This document shows, in pieces, positions 52,853 through 61,341 of a stretch of DNA of 64,000 bases; the first letter of the stretch is position 1; every line of letters starts with the position of its first letter. The notes beneath the pieces are model-generated. The model saw only the letters and a program-made list of their open reading frames with translations, was not told the origin of the DNA and made no database searches. Source of the stretch: Bacillota bacterium (GTDB lineage Bacteria > Bacillota > Bacilli > Alicyclobacillales > SLC66); contig JAJZCW010000006.1 in the NCBI GenBank assembly GCA_021828865.1, positions 1 through 64,000 of the forward strand, written 5' to 3'. The translations under genes and the position numbers were made by a program.

Positions 52853-53770
52853 GTGGAATTATGGGGAGTTCAAATTATCGGCGTGCTTCTGGCTATCCTG
52901 CTATCACCATTTTATGTAGGAATTGCGCAAACCGTCAAAGCAAGAATGCAGGGACGACGTGGCCCTTCTCTCTGGCTTGGTTATTATGTGCTCAAAAAAT
53001 TATGGGGAAAGGAAACCACGGCGCCTGAGTACAGCTCCTGGATCTTCCAAGTAGCGCCTACCGTCAGTCTCAGTGCGTTGACAGTTATTGCCCTATTTAT
53101 TCCGTGGGGGGGGCGAGTCCCTGCGTCATGGCCGCATGATGCGCTGACTGTATTTTTCCTCTTGGCGCTGGAGCGGTTTTGGGTGGGGTTGGCGGGACTG
53201 GATGCCGCAGGGACCTTTGGGGGACTGGGAGCCAGCCGGATTGCCACACTAGGAAGCGGGATTGAACCTGCCATGTTCGCGGTTTTTGGCCTGTTGTGGT
53301 ACCTGACTGGCGGAACGGTGATCACCCCCATCATGCCTCAATGGTGGGCTCATCCATTACACATGCTTCCCTGGGGGCTAGCGGTATTGGGGTATGCGCT
53401 CGTAGCGATCGCGGAATTGGGCAGGTTGCCTGCGGACAATCCTGATACCCACTTGGAATTGACGATGATGCATGAAGCCACAATCTTGGAGTATAACGGC
53501 CGTTTGCTTGCGCAGTCCCAGGCCGCGGTGGCGATCAAATTCACCTCGATCATCGCGTTGGGGTGGGTGTGGCTCGGTCCAAACCTTGCCTCACCTTGGC
53601 TGAATCTGTTGTTGCGACTGATCGAACTTACTTTATCGAGTATGTTTTTAGGCGTAATCGAAAGCCTGGTCGTCAAATTGAGGTATTTTCGCTTGTCCAC
53701 CTACTTGGGAATTGCGATGGGAATGGGAATGCTGGCCGTTTACCTAGTGGCGTTCCAGGGAGGGAAGTAA
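52853..53770 (+). CDS. hyfC: Membrane subunit, HyfC/HycD (NuoH-like)
   Basis: About 305 residues with roughly eight helices. FYVGIAQTVKARMQGRRGPS at the N-terminus and VAIAELGRLPADNPDTHLELTMMHEATILEYNG are the NuoH/HycD motifs; this subunit links the hydrophilic module to the membrane arm. GTG 52853 is chosen because the frame's first codon, TTG at 52841, directly abuts the AGGGGG site; its spacing of 12 is long. The stop is immediately followed by the next ATG. Confidence 0.9.
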   Translation: MELWGVQIIGVLLAILLSPFYVGIAQTVKARMQGRRGPSLWLGYYVLKKLWGKETTAPEYSSWIFQVAPTVSLSALTVIALFIPWGGRVPASWPHDALTVFFLLALERFWVGLAGLDAAGTFGGLGASRIATLGSGIEPAMFAVFGLLWYLTGGTVITPIMPQWWAHPLHMLPWGLAVLGYALVAIAELGRLPADNPDTHLELTMMHEATILEYNGRLLAQSQAAVAIKFTSIIALGWVWLGPNLASPWLNLLLRLIELTLSSMFLGVIESLVVKLRYFRLSTYLGIAMGMGMLAVYLVAFQGGK

Positions 53771-54394
53771 ATGGGGATCACTGCGTTGATCGTTTTTATC
53801 GCTTCGATGGGAATGTTGCTGGTTCGCAATGTGACGCACACGGTGTGGCTATTAGCGGTCGAGGGGGTAGCGCTTAGTGTGATGGTTTTTCTGTCTAGGC
53901 CCATCACACTCGAGCAAACGGTAATTGGTCTGGTCACGATCTTCATCAAAGCAGGGGTGATTCCCTTTACGATGAATCGCGTCACGCTAACATGGCCGCA
54001 AGCGTATCGCACTGATCGTCCATTGCCATGGTGGGGATATCTCGCGGGCATTGCACTCGTGTTGTCCGTGACGCACATCATTCACCTCTTGTCTCCTGTG
54101 GGTATCATCCATCATCGGGACTTGTTTTTTTACGGATTAGCCAGTATTTATCTTGGACTATTGCAAATGATCAGCCGCAGGCATGTGCTGTCCCAGGTAG
54201 GGTCCCTGATCGCGGTAGAAAATGCACTTGTCATTCTGGCAGCATCAGTGGCAGGGCAACTCCCCATGTTTATGGAATTTGGCATGTTGATCGATTTGCT
54301 AGTTGCGGTCGTAATTCTTTCATGGATCAGCCGGCTCGTGCATCACCAATTCAATACGACAGATGTCACGGTGATGCGGTTTTTAAGGAGGTGA
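53771..54394 (+). CDS. hyfE: Membrane subunit, HyfE-like (NuoK-related)
   Basis: A 207-residue membrane protein with about six helices. The N-terminal half is NuoK-like and the C-terminal LIAVENALVILAASVAGQLPMFMEFGMLIDLLVAV segment has the intramembrane Glu residues of HyfE. HyfE is specific to group-4 hydrogenase-type complexes and their relatives, which helps separate this cluster from ordinary complex I. ATG follows GGAGGGAAG. Confidence 0.88.
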   Translation: MGITALIVFIASMGMLLVRNVTHTVWLLAVEGVALSVMVFLSRPITLEQTVIGLVTIFIKAGVIPFTMNRVTLTWPQAYRTDRPLPWWGYLAGIALVLSVTHIIHLLSPVGIIHHRDLFFYGLASIYLGLLQMISRRHVLSQVGSLIAVENALVILAASVAGQLPMFMEFGMLIDLLVAVVILSWISRLVHHQFNTTDVTVMRFLRR

Positions 54395-54398
54395 TCAC

Positions 54399-55721
54399 GT
54401 GGTCATTCTTGCAGGCTTAGGGCCAATCGGCGTGATGGCGTTGGTAGTGGCGGGCAACCGTCTGATGCCAAAATGGTTACCTATCATGATTGCGGTCTGG
54501 GTTACCATAGTATGGATAGCAACGGGATTATATTTTTATCATGATATTACTCATGGCAAATGGTACATGTGGTTACTCCTGTTAGTGGATTTGATAGCGG
54601 CAGGAAGCGCCTGGGACAGCATCTGGTGGATTCGCGAACATCAAACAATCAAAAGGCTACGCTATTACGTATGGTGGGCGTTTTTTTGGTTAGCGCTGAT
54701 CATTATTGCGACCGCAGGCAACCTGGTGCTCGCCTGGCTTGCCATTGAGTTTTCTACGCTTGCCTCAGGTGCTCTGATCGTGGAAATGGGCCATCGGCGT
54801 GCGCTGGAAGCAGCCTGGAAATACATTGTGGTCGCCTCTGTTGGAATGTTGATGGCGATTATCGGCATTGTCTTTTTGTATGCTAGTCTCCAATTTGAAC
54901 ATATGGGATGGAACACGCTGGATTATAGCAATCTGCATGCGCATTACCTTGCCATTTCGCCAATCGTGCGCAAAATGGCGACTATTTTGATTGTCTGCGG
55001 GATCGGAACCAAAGCGGGATTAGTACCTTTTCATACCTGGCTTCCGGATGCCCATTCTGTCGCGCCATCTCCGGTCAGTGGTCTTCTATCCGGGATTTTG
55101 CTGGGAGTAAGCCTTGTCACGATCCAACATTTTGTTGCTGCTGTTCCGCTTTCGAGTCATGTTTTCTTGTCAGGGCAACACCTGCTTCTTCTTTTCGGGA
55201 TATTGTCAGTTGTAGTGGGCACCCTAGCACTTTTGGTGCAAAAAGATATTAAGCGAATGCTTGCCTATTCATCCATTGAACAAGTGGGCATCATGGCCAT
55301 CGGCTTTGGCATTGGCACACCTTTTGCGCAGGAAGCGGTCATTTGGCAACTGGTCTTTCATGCGATCATCAAGTCGGGATTGTTTTATATTAGCGGGCAC
55401 TTATCCGTGCGCTATCACAGCATCCACTTACCGCAAATGTCGAACATGTTTCAGCGTCACCGTGGGCTTGCCGTGACTTGGGCCACTTTCATCATAGCGC
55501 TAGCAGGATTACCTCCTCTGGGGCTTGCTTATAGTGAATGGATGATTTTATACGGGTTATGGAGCAGTCATCTGTGGGTGATTTTGGCGTTGTTAAGCTT
55601 GTCGCTCATTTTGGGATTTGCGGCGCTGATGCATCACCTGCTTGGCGGGATGTGGGGCAGAACGAATCAGCCAGAAGACCTTGTAGGAATTGCCGTGACT
55701 GGAGGTGTGAGCCATGAATGA
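54399..55721 (+). CDS. hyfF: Second proton-translocating subunit, HyfF-like (NuoM/N family)
   Basis: A 440-residue membrane protein. LAWLAIEFSTLASGALIVEMGHR, the KAGLVPFHTWLPDAHSVAPSPVSGLLSG segment, IKRMLAYSSIEQVGIMAIG and FHAIIKSGLFYISGH are antiporter-like motifs. It matches HyfF, the extra NuoM/N-like subunit of hydrogenase-4-type complexes. GTG follows AAGGAGGTGATCA, an excellent ribosome site. It overlaps the next gene by eight bases. Confidence 0.88.
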   Translation: MVILAGLGPIGVMALVVAGNRLMPKWLPIMIAVWVTIVWIATGLYFYHDITHGKWYMWLLLLVDLIAAGSAWDSIWWIREHQTIKRLRYYVWWAFFWLALIIIATAGNLVLAWLAIEFSTLASGALIVEMGHRRALEAAWKYIVVASVGMLMAIIGIVFLYASLQFEHMGWNTLDYSNLHAHYLAISPIVRKMATILIVCGIGTKAGLVPFHTWLPDAHSVAPSPVSGLLSGILLGVSLVTIQHFVAAVPLSSHVFLSGQHLLLLFGILSVVVGTLALLVQKDIKRMLAYSSIEQVGIMAIGFGIGTPFAQEAVIWQLVFHAIIKSGLFYISGHLSVRYHSIHLPQMSNMFQRHRGLAVTWATFIIALAGLPPLGLAYSEWMILYGLWSSHLWVILALLSLSLILGFAALMHHLLGGMWGRTNQPEDLVGIAVTGGVSHE

Positions 55722-57177
55722 GGCGACTCAGGCAGAGGAAATTCGCGACAATTGGATTCAAGATAATATTTCCCGCAAAAATGCGGGAGACGTGTTGTTG
55801 GCACTGACTGGTTACCGAGACAATCAGATTAAAACCCATTGGCTTAGCGCGGATGGGAAAATGAAAGCAGTAACTACGACTTGTGTGGACGCCCAATTTG
55901 CTTCACTCTCCCCCAGTATGCCTGAGGTGGCGTGGGATGAGCGCGAAATCCATGATTTATTTGGCTATCAGCCTGTTGGGCATCCAGATCTGCGACCACT
56001 TGTCAGGACGCCAAGGTGGCCTGATACGTTTTTTCCTTTGCAAAAGAGGTCTGATGACTTTGCTCAATGGAATGACGTTGAACCAGATAACCCTGCCAAA
56101 GTGGTCGAGGGAGAAGGGATCACCATCATGAAGGTGGGGCCCACTCATGCAGGAATTATTGAATCAGGCCACTTTGTGTTCAGCATTATTGGCGAAAATA
56201 TTTTACATTTGGATGCTCACTTGTTTCAAAATCACCGAGGAGTGGAGAAGGCGCTGGAATCGTTACCCATTCAAGAGGCGAAGCCACTTATCTCGCGCAT
56301 ATGTGGTGCCGATACTGTATCACACCAATATAATTTTCTATCAGCAATGGAGAATCTAGCGGGGCGAAGGGTTCCTGAATCGGTTGAATGGCAGCGGATT
56401 ATTTTGCTTGAATCAGAGCGTATCCTCAGTCACCTGAATGATCTCGCACAGATTCCCGCCGGAGTCGGATTTACAGTCGCACACCAGCGCGGATTAGCTA
56501 TGAAAGAGTCGTGGCAAAAGGGGCTCGCGGCGATTTTTGGGCACCGGTTTTTATTTGATGCGATGTACCAGGAAAAGATGATGGCGAGCAAAAAGGAACA
56601 ACTACAGCAGCTATTGGTATCGCTTGAAACCATGTGGATGAAGTGGCGTAAGCTCGTGAGCCGTCAGCAAGGATTTCATGATCGGATGCACGGCGTGGGA
56701 GTGGTTAAGCGCGAAGATGCGGAGCAGTTGGGAGCCGTTGGGGTGGCACTGAGGGCTACCGGAGTTAGCGTGGATATGCGCACGATTATGCCGCTCTACC
56801 GGCATAATCGAATCCACATTCCACAGGTGACTGGTGGCGATGTGGAGGCTCGTTTTCAGGTCCGACTGCAGGAAGTGGAACATTCGTTTGCGCTAATCCG
56901 GAATGCGCTCGAACACCTTCAGGGAAAGAATCAGGAAGCGTCATGGCGCATTCCGGATGATTTGACGGGGGAAGTGGTCAGTTACTCTGAGTCACCGCAT
57001 GGGTTGAATGTTCATGTGGTGCAGATGAAAAACGGGGTAATTGAGCGCTATCATGTGAGGTCAGGCGCTTATCGCAATTGGCCTGTGCTGGCTCTAGCCG
57101 TGGCAGGGAATGCGGTGGCAGATTTTCCGCTAATCAATAAAAGTTTCGAACTTTGCTATAGTTGTGCGGATCGCTGA
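55714..57177 (+). CDS. hyfG: Hydrogenase-like large subunit, HyfG/HycE family (NuoC-NuoD fusion), incomplete Ni site
   Basis: A 487-residue soluble subunit. The NuoC-like N-terminus has WDEREIHDLFGYQPVGHPDLRPL; the NuoD/HycE part starts with VGPTHAGIIESGHF. Of the four cysteines that hold nickel and iron in [NiFe] hydrogenases, Cys197 (RICGADTVSH) and Cys481 and Cys484 (ELCYSCADR) are present, but the fourth, in the position of the second Cys of the CGIC motif, is Asp200. The protein ends right after the C-terminal CxxC, as if already processed, and has no cleavable tail. It is probably not a standard hydrogenase. ATG follows GGAGGTGAG. Confidence 0.9.
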   Translation: MNEATQAEEIRDNWIQDNISRKNAGDVLLALTGYRDNQIKTHWLSADGKMKAVTTTCVDAQFASLSPSMPEVAWDEREIHDLFGYQPVGHPDLRPLVRTPRWPDTFFPLQKRSDDFAQWNDVEPDNPAKVVEGEGITIMKVGPTHAGIIESGHFVFSIIGENILHLDAHLFQNHRGVEKALESLPIQEAKPLISRICGADTVSHQYNFLSAMENLAGRRVPESVEWQRIILLESERILSHLNDLAQIPAGVGFTVAHQRGLAMKESWQKGLAAIFGHRFLFDAMYQEKMMASKKEQLQQLLVSLETMWMKWRKLVSRQQGFHDRMHGVGVVKREDAEQLGAVGVALRATGVSVDMRTIMPLYRHNRIHIPQVTGGDVEARFQVRLQEVEHSFALIRNALEHLQGKNQEASWRIPDDLTGEVVSYSESPHGLNVHVVQMKNGVIERYHVRSGAYRNWPVLALAVAGNAVADFPLINKSFELCYSCADR

Positions 57178-57198
57178 GTACAATTGGGGTGATTATTA

Positions 57199-57600
57199 AT
57201 GAATCAACGTAAAAAATCATTGCAGTTGCGGCATGTAGATGCCGGTAGTTGCAACGCTTGTGAACAGGAGTTGACTGCGCTCCTCAGTAAAGACCTTGAT
57301 ATCCAGCATTATGGCATCGACGTGGTGGCATCGCCGCGACATGCGGATGCGCTGGTCGTGACAGGACCTGTGACTGATACCATGCAACCGGCGTTAAAAA
57401 AGGTGTGGGATGCAGTACCGAAGCCTCGACAACTTATTGCCGTTGGAGATTGCGCTGCGGGGTGCGGCGTGTTTCAGAATGCTTATGCCAGTCATGGCGG
57501 GGTGGAATCAGCGCTTAAAAAGCCTGATCTAACGATTCGGGGCTGTCCTCCAGATCCTGCGAAGATACTCGATATGCTCCGGGAAATGATGCAAAACTGA
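57199..57600 (+). CDS. hyfI: Hydrogenase-like small subunit, HyfI/NuoB family
   Basis: A 133-residue protein. Cys18 and Cys21 (AGSCNACEQEL), Cys85 (GDCAAGCGVF) and Cys116 (IRGCPPDP) are the four ligands of the proximal [4Fe-4S] cluster of the NuoB/HycG family. It should carry electrons to the large subunit. No NuoI/HyfH-type ferredoxin subunit is found anywhere in the cluster. It is the last gene of the run; 99 bases separate it from the rhodanese gene. Confidence 0.9.
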   Translation: MNQRKKSLQLRHVDAGSCNACEQELTALLSKDLDIQHYGIDVVASPRHADALVVTGPVTDTMQPALKKVWDAVPKPRQLIAVGDCAAGCGVFQNAYASHGGVESALKKPDLTIRGCPPDPAKILDMLREMMQN

Positions 57601-57699
57601 TCGTAATAGCTGGATGATCGGATACGCAATGAGACTGCATATCAAGTGACATCATGCTACAATGTGGTGGTAAGTTGTGGATTCGTGGGAGGGACCAGC

Positions 57700-58527
57700 G
57701 TGCAATTCGTGGTGGATAAGGAATGGCTTTACGATCATTTAGGGGATGAAGACATAGTAGTGGTAGATTGCCGTTTTGAATTGAGCCATCCTGAGTTGGG
57801 GGAAAAGCTTTATCTGGAAAGCCACATTCAGGGGGCTTTTTATTTTGGCTTAGAAAAGCAATTATCCGCCCCAATCTCCCAACACGGTGGTAGGCATCCG
57901 CTCCCAGATATTGCTCAATTTCAATTGGAAATTGAAAAAGCAGGTATTGATCTTCGCAAAACGGTAATTGCTTACGACGACGGAAGTTGCCAATATGCTT
58001 CCCGGTTTTGGTGGCTTCTTACCTATGTTGGACATGATAAGGTCTATGTGTTGAATGAAGGATTGAATGGATGGATAAAGGCTGGCTATCCAGTAACCAA
58101 CGAAATCCCTACGCCGAAATCTGCAGAGTTTGCCATTAGTTTACGAAAAGAAATGTTGGCCTCCATTGAGGATGTCAAAGAAATTGTGTCAAAAAGGATG
58201 AAATCCCCCGTATTAATTGATTCGAGGGCTGAAGCACGCTATTTAGGAAAAACAGAGCCAATTGACAGAATCCCTGGGCATATTCCGGGAGCGGTTAATA
58301 AATTTTGGGAAGATGGACTCCATCAAGGTTCATTTAAGAATAGCGATGAACAAAAAAGGAGATTTTCTGAATTTAATCCAGAAGAACCTCTTATCGTGTA
58401 TTGCGGATCAGGTGTTTCAGCTACGCCTAACTTCATCGCCCTAAAAATGGCAGGCTATCAGCATATAAAGCTATATGTAGGAAGTTATAGCGATTGGATA
58501 TCTTACGAGGATAACCCTGTGGAATAA
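57700..58527 (+). CDS. Two-domain rhodanese (thiosulfate/mercaptopyruvate sulfurtransferase)
   Basis: A 275-residue protein of two rhodanese folds. The first (about 1-130) is non-catalytic with ISQHGGRHPLPD; the second has the active-site Cys in IVYCGSGVSATPN. It transfers sulfane sulfur from thiosulfate or mercaptopyruvate to an acceptor as a persulfide. GTG 57700 follows GGGAGGG; the longer frame from 57646 is not family-like. Its position before TusA- and DsrE-type genes suggests it feeds sulfur to them. Confidence 0.92.
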   Translation: MQFVVDKEWLYDHLGDEDIVVVDCRFELSHPELGEKLYLESHIQGAFYFGLEKQLSAPISQHGGRHPLPDIAQFQLEIEKAGIDLRKTVIAYDDGSCQYASRFWWLLTYVGHDKVYVLNEGLNGWIKAGYPVTNEIPTPKSAEFAISLRKEMLASIEDVKEIVSKRMKSPVLIDSRAEARYLGKTEPIDRIPGHIPGAVNKFWEDGLHQGSFKNSDEQKRRFSEFNPEEPLIVYCGSGVSATPNFIALKMAGYQHIKLYVGSYSDWISYEDNPVE

Positions 58528-58670
58528 GGAGCGATGACTTGGGATATTAGTGATGGGGGCTTTTGGAGCCATTTTGTTATTCCTAAACGGAATATACTAT
58601 TATAACTTTTTGTTTTATTTATATCTTTGCTTTCGTATAATAGAGAGTGATGGCATAGGAGGAAATCCTG

Positions 58671-58913
58671 ATGATTCAGGTAGATGTGGTGTATGATGCA
58701 GGTCCCACGGGGTGTGGGGAATTGATTATGCAATTATTCCTCAAAATGCGGTCGTTGCCCGTGGGTTCAGTGGTGGAAGTTGTTTCCTACGACCCAGGCG
58801 CGCGCCAGGATATTCCGGCATGGTGTCATCTACGTAATCAGACTTTGTTGGAGACACGTGATGTCGGCAGCACGCGCCACTTCTTCATTAGGCGAACACA
58901 AGAAAATTTTTGA
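58671..58913 (+). CDS. TusA-like sulfur carrier protein
   Basis: An 80-residue protein with the TusA/SirA fold: VDVVYDAGPTGCGELIMQL, LPVGSVVEVVSYDPGARQDIPAWC and a C-terminal FFIRR strand. The usual CPxP motif is reduced to CG; Cys15 would be the sulfur-carrying residue. The preceding 140-base gap holds a TATAAT at 58636-58641 and a weak, possibly spurious small hydrophobic frame. It is followed ten to fifteen bases later by the DsrE-like gene. Confidence 0.8.
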   Translation: MIQVDVVYDAGPTGCGELIMQLFLKMRSLPVGSVVEVVSYDPGARQDIPAWCHLRNQTLLETRDVGSTRHFFIRRTQENF

Positions 58914-58928
58914 TCGGGGGATTTGATA

Positions 58929-59288
58929 ATGGCAAAGTTGGTTGTCAGTATTACACACGCAAAAGAGGACGCGGATAAAGCAACCGTAGGAATGGTAGTC
59001 GCGAATGCAGCAGTGGCTTCCGGTCAGGAGACGGTTGTATTTTTTAGCACTGAGGGCGCATATTTGGCGAAAAACGGATATACAGAGGATATTCATGAGG
59101 AAGGGTTTGCGCCACTTGCAGATTTGATCAAGAATTACCAAGAGGCGGGCGGAACGATCTGGGTTTGCAGCCCTTGCTTTAAAAAGCGAGGATTGACTGA
59201 AGAGGATTTGTTGCCAGGCGCGACAATTGTAGGCGGGGCAAAACTCGTAGAATTTCTATCGCAAGGAGCAGCCTGCATCACTTACTGA
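58929..59288 (+). CDS. DsrE family protein
   Basis: A 119-residue protein of the DsrE/DsrF-like fold: KLVVSITHAKEDADKATVGMVVANAAVASGQETVVFFSTEGA, then TIWVCSPCFKKRGLTEEDL and the end SQGAACITY. The CSPC cysteines and the C-terminal Cys could hold persulfide. DsrE-type proteins exchange sulfur with TusA in sulfur oxidisers. ATG 58929 follows GGGGG; an in-frame ATG at 58923 is too close to it. Confidence 0.85.
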   Translation: MAKLVVSITHAKEDADKATVGMVVANAAVASGQETVVFFSTEGAYLAKNGYTEDIHEEGFAPLADLIKNYQEAGGTIWVCSPCFKKRGLTEEDLLPGATIVGGAKLVEFLSQGAACITY

Positions 59289-59308
59289 TGCGAGGAGGTG
59301 AAGTAGCG

Positions 59309-60031
59309 ATGGGAGCGCAGTTTTGGGGGGACGCGATTTGCGATGGTGGAGATCTCGATTGTGGATCGGGTCTCCTTCTTATTATCAAAAAGGCAATGGA
59401 TCCGCTTGTTGAAGGTCAAATTCTTGAAATTCGCAGTCGAGAGGTATCGGTTGGTGAAGATTTGCCAGCCTGGTGTCGAATGGTGGGTCAGGAGTTTTTG
59501 GGGCTCGAAAAAAACAATGGATACACCGCATATTTTGTGAAAAAGCAAGCTGTTCAAGCCAATCTCAGAGAGGAGTTGGAAGCGGCACGCGGATACCGCT
59601 GGTCAGTTCGCGTGCGAGGGCTGAATGGGTTAACCGCACAGGCCTATGCACGCAATCATAGCCTAATGGTCGGGCAGGCGGCGGATTTTGGCGCTTCAGT
59701 GGAGGCGCCCTCCGGTGTCGACTTGCTACTTGCTTCCCTCGGCTCTGACTTGGTCGTTGGGCTTAAAGCGGCTGCCTCTCAGGCGCAGATCGAGCTTGAT
59801 GAAGTGGAATGTTCGCTGCGGGCGAATTTGGTAAACGTATTATTTCACATGGGATTGGAAAGTGACGGTGACCCTTCGGTTGAGCAGATCGGAGGGGTAA
59901 TTTATGTGGCAACGACAGAGGATGAGGAAACGGTGAAGTTGATTTGGCAGCAGGTTTTGAAGCGCTCGCCATTATATCAAACGTTAAAACGTGGAACAAA
60001 GATCGATTTGAGAATCGAAATCACGTTATAA
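59309..60031 (+). CDS. Fusion of a TusA-like domain and an OsmC-like domain
   Basis: A 240-residue protein. The N-terminal 80 residues (CDGGDLDCGSGLLLIIKKAM, EDLPAWCRMVGQEFLG) resemble the TusA-like protein two genes upstream, again with CG in place of CP. The remainder, from about 90, is OsmC-like (YARNHSLMVGQAADFGA, APSGVDLLLASLGSDLVVGL); the second OsmC cysteine is not obvious. OsmC proteins reduce organic peroxides or handle persulfides. ATG 59309 follows GAGGAGGTGA. A sulfur carrier fused to a thiol-reactive partner fits the neighbouring genes. Confidence 0.82.
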   Translation: MGAQFWGDAICDGGDLDCGSGLLLIIKKAMDPLVEGQILEIRSREVSVGEDLPAWCRMVGQEFLGLEKNNGYTAYFVKKQAVQANLREELEAARGYRWSVRVRGLNGLTAQAYARNHSLMVGQAADFGASVEAPSGVDLLLASLGSDLVVGLKAAASQAQIELDEVECSLRANLVNVLFHMGLESDGDPSVEQIGGVIYVATTEDEETVKLIWQQVLKRSPLYQTLKRGTKIDLRIEITL

Positions 60032-60059
60032 CTCACTATCTTGATGAAAAGGTGAAAGA

Positions 60060-61226
60060 ATGATGATGAATTTACCCCTTTATCCTGTGACGGTAGTTGG
60101 CAGTTGGCCAAGGTCCAAGGAAGTGCTGCGAGCGCTGCGAGATAAGCGCGCAGGACGAATTGGAGACAAGGAGTTTTTCCAAATCGCTGACGCGGCCACA
60201 TTACAGTGCCTTCGTCTTCAAGAAGAGGCAGGTGTAGACCTGGTCTCAGACGGTGAACAACGGCGTGATAATTTTATCTCATTTGTTGCTGATAAATTAG
60301 ATAATGTGAAGATGCTGAGTGTTGCAGAATTGCTCGATTATGTGGAGGATAAGGCAAGCTTTGAAGAGATTCTGGGGGCGCTTGATGTTCCGGCTTTTTC
60401 ACTATCTAATCCTGCAGCCGTGGGTCGAATTCGCCGTGCAAAGCCACTAGCATTAGAGGAGTTCTTATTTCTACGCCAGCATACTCGTCGCGCAATCAAG
60501 GTGGCATTGCCTGGTCCCTATCTTTTAACTCGCTCGATGTGGGTTGAGGGTTTATCTCAAGGCGCTTATCCGACGAAGGAAGAGCTTGCCCAGGATGTGA
60601 TTTCTGTACTGCGTGAAGAACTGAAGGAATTGATTGAGGCAGGAGCAGATTTTGTACAGTTTGACGAACCAGTGTTGACAGAACTTGTGTTTACTCAGAA
60701 GAACGCAAATCGTACATTTATGTGTGGAGCGCTGACGGCCAAAGCGGATGCGCAAGAAGAACTTCGCTTTGCTACTGATTTGATCAATGAAGTGACAAAA
60801 GCGTTTCGGGGACATGGAACGAGGATTGGTGTTCATGTGTGTCGGGGCAATTGGAGTACTCAGGAAGACGTCTTGCTACGAGGCCCTTATGCACCCCTGA
60901 TGCCATTTCTTAATCAGTTGGATGTAGACCAACTGGTTTTAGAGTATGCGACACCTCGTGCTGGTGAACTGGATGCTCTGGCAGATTTACAACATGCACA
61001 AGTGGGTCTCGGTGTCGTGAATCCGCGTACGCCAAGTATTGAAACTGCAGGACAAATTGTTGACCGGGTCGAAGAAGCACTGAGGTATATTTCCAAAGAG
61101 CGTCTCTTTTTGAATCCGGATTGTGGGTTTGGGACATTTGCGCAAAGGCCAATGAATGGACCAGAGCAAGCAGTCGAAAAGTTGCGGGCGTGTGCGGAAG
61201 CAGCGAAAGTTTTGCGCTCTCTCTAA
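60060..61226 (+). CDS. Core-MetE-like cobalamin-independent methyltransferase
   Basis: A 388-residue protein equivalent to the C-terminal half of MetE. TVVGSWPRSKEVLRAL, ADFVQFDEPVLTE, GVHVCRGNW and LFLNPDCGFGTF contain the Zn ligands (His, Cys, Glu, Cys) of the methionine synthase catalytic domain. The N-terminal half of classical MetE, which takes part in folate binding, is absent, as in folate-independent or uncharacterised core-MetE proteins. The methyl donor and acceptor are unknown. It follows the TusA-OsmC gene by 28 bases, after AAGGTGAAAG. Confidence 0.87.
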   Translation: MMMNLPLYPVTVVGSWPRSKEVLRALRDKRAGRIGDKEFFQIADAATLQCLRLQEEAGVDLVSDGEQRRDNFISFVADKLDNVKMLSVAELLDYVEDKASFEEILGALDVPAFSLSNPAAVGRIRRAKPLALEEFLFLRQHTRRAIKVALPGPYLLTRSMWVEGLSQGAYPTKEELAQDVISVLREELKELIEAGADFVQFDEPVLTELVFTQKNANRTFMCGALTAKADAQEELRFATDLINEVTKAFRGHGTRIGVHVCRGNWSTQEDVLLRGPYAPLMPFLNQLDVDQLVLEYATPRAGELDALADLQHAQVGLGVVNPRTPSIETAGQIVDRVEEALRYISKERLFLNPDCGFGTFAQRPMNGPEQAVEKLRACAEAAKVLRSL

Positions 61227-61341
61227 TATTGCAGAAATCTCTATACCTCAATTATCCATTGGTATATCCAACGGAAGCAAGTGTCTCCATGATCCATCAA
61301 TCAATAAATAACAGGGTCAAGGTGATCTTTCAATAGGTTCT

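Noticed and set aside
50947-57600. Calling the cluster hydrogenase 4 or formate hydrogenlyase
   Set aside because: One nickel-ligand cysteine is replaced and the ferredoxin-type subunit and maturation genes are absent, so hydrogenase activity is not supported.
58551-58670. A short hydrophobic frame starting MGAFGAILLFLNG
   Set aside because: It has no good ribosome site and runs into the TusA-like gene in another frame; the AT-rich stretch is better explained as promoter DNA.
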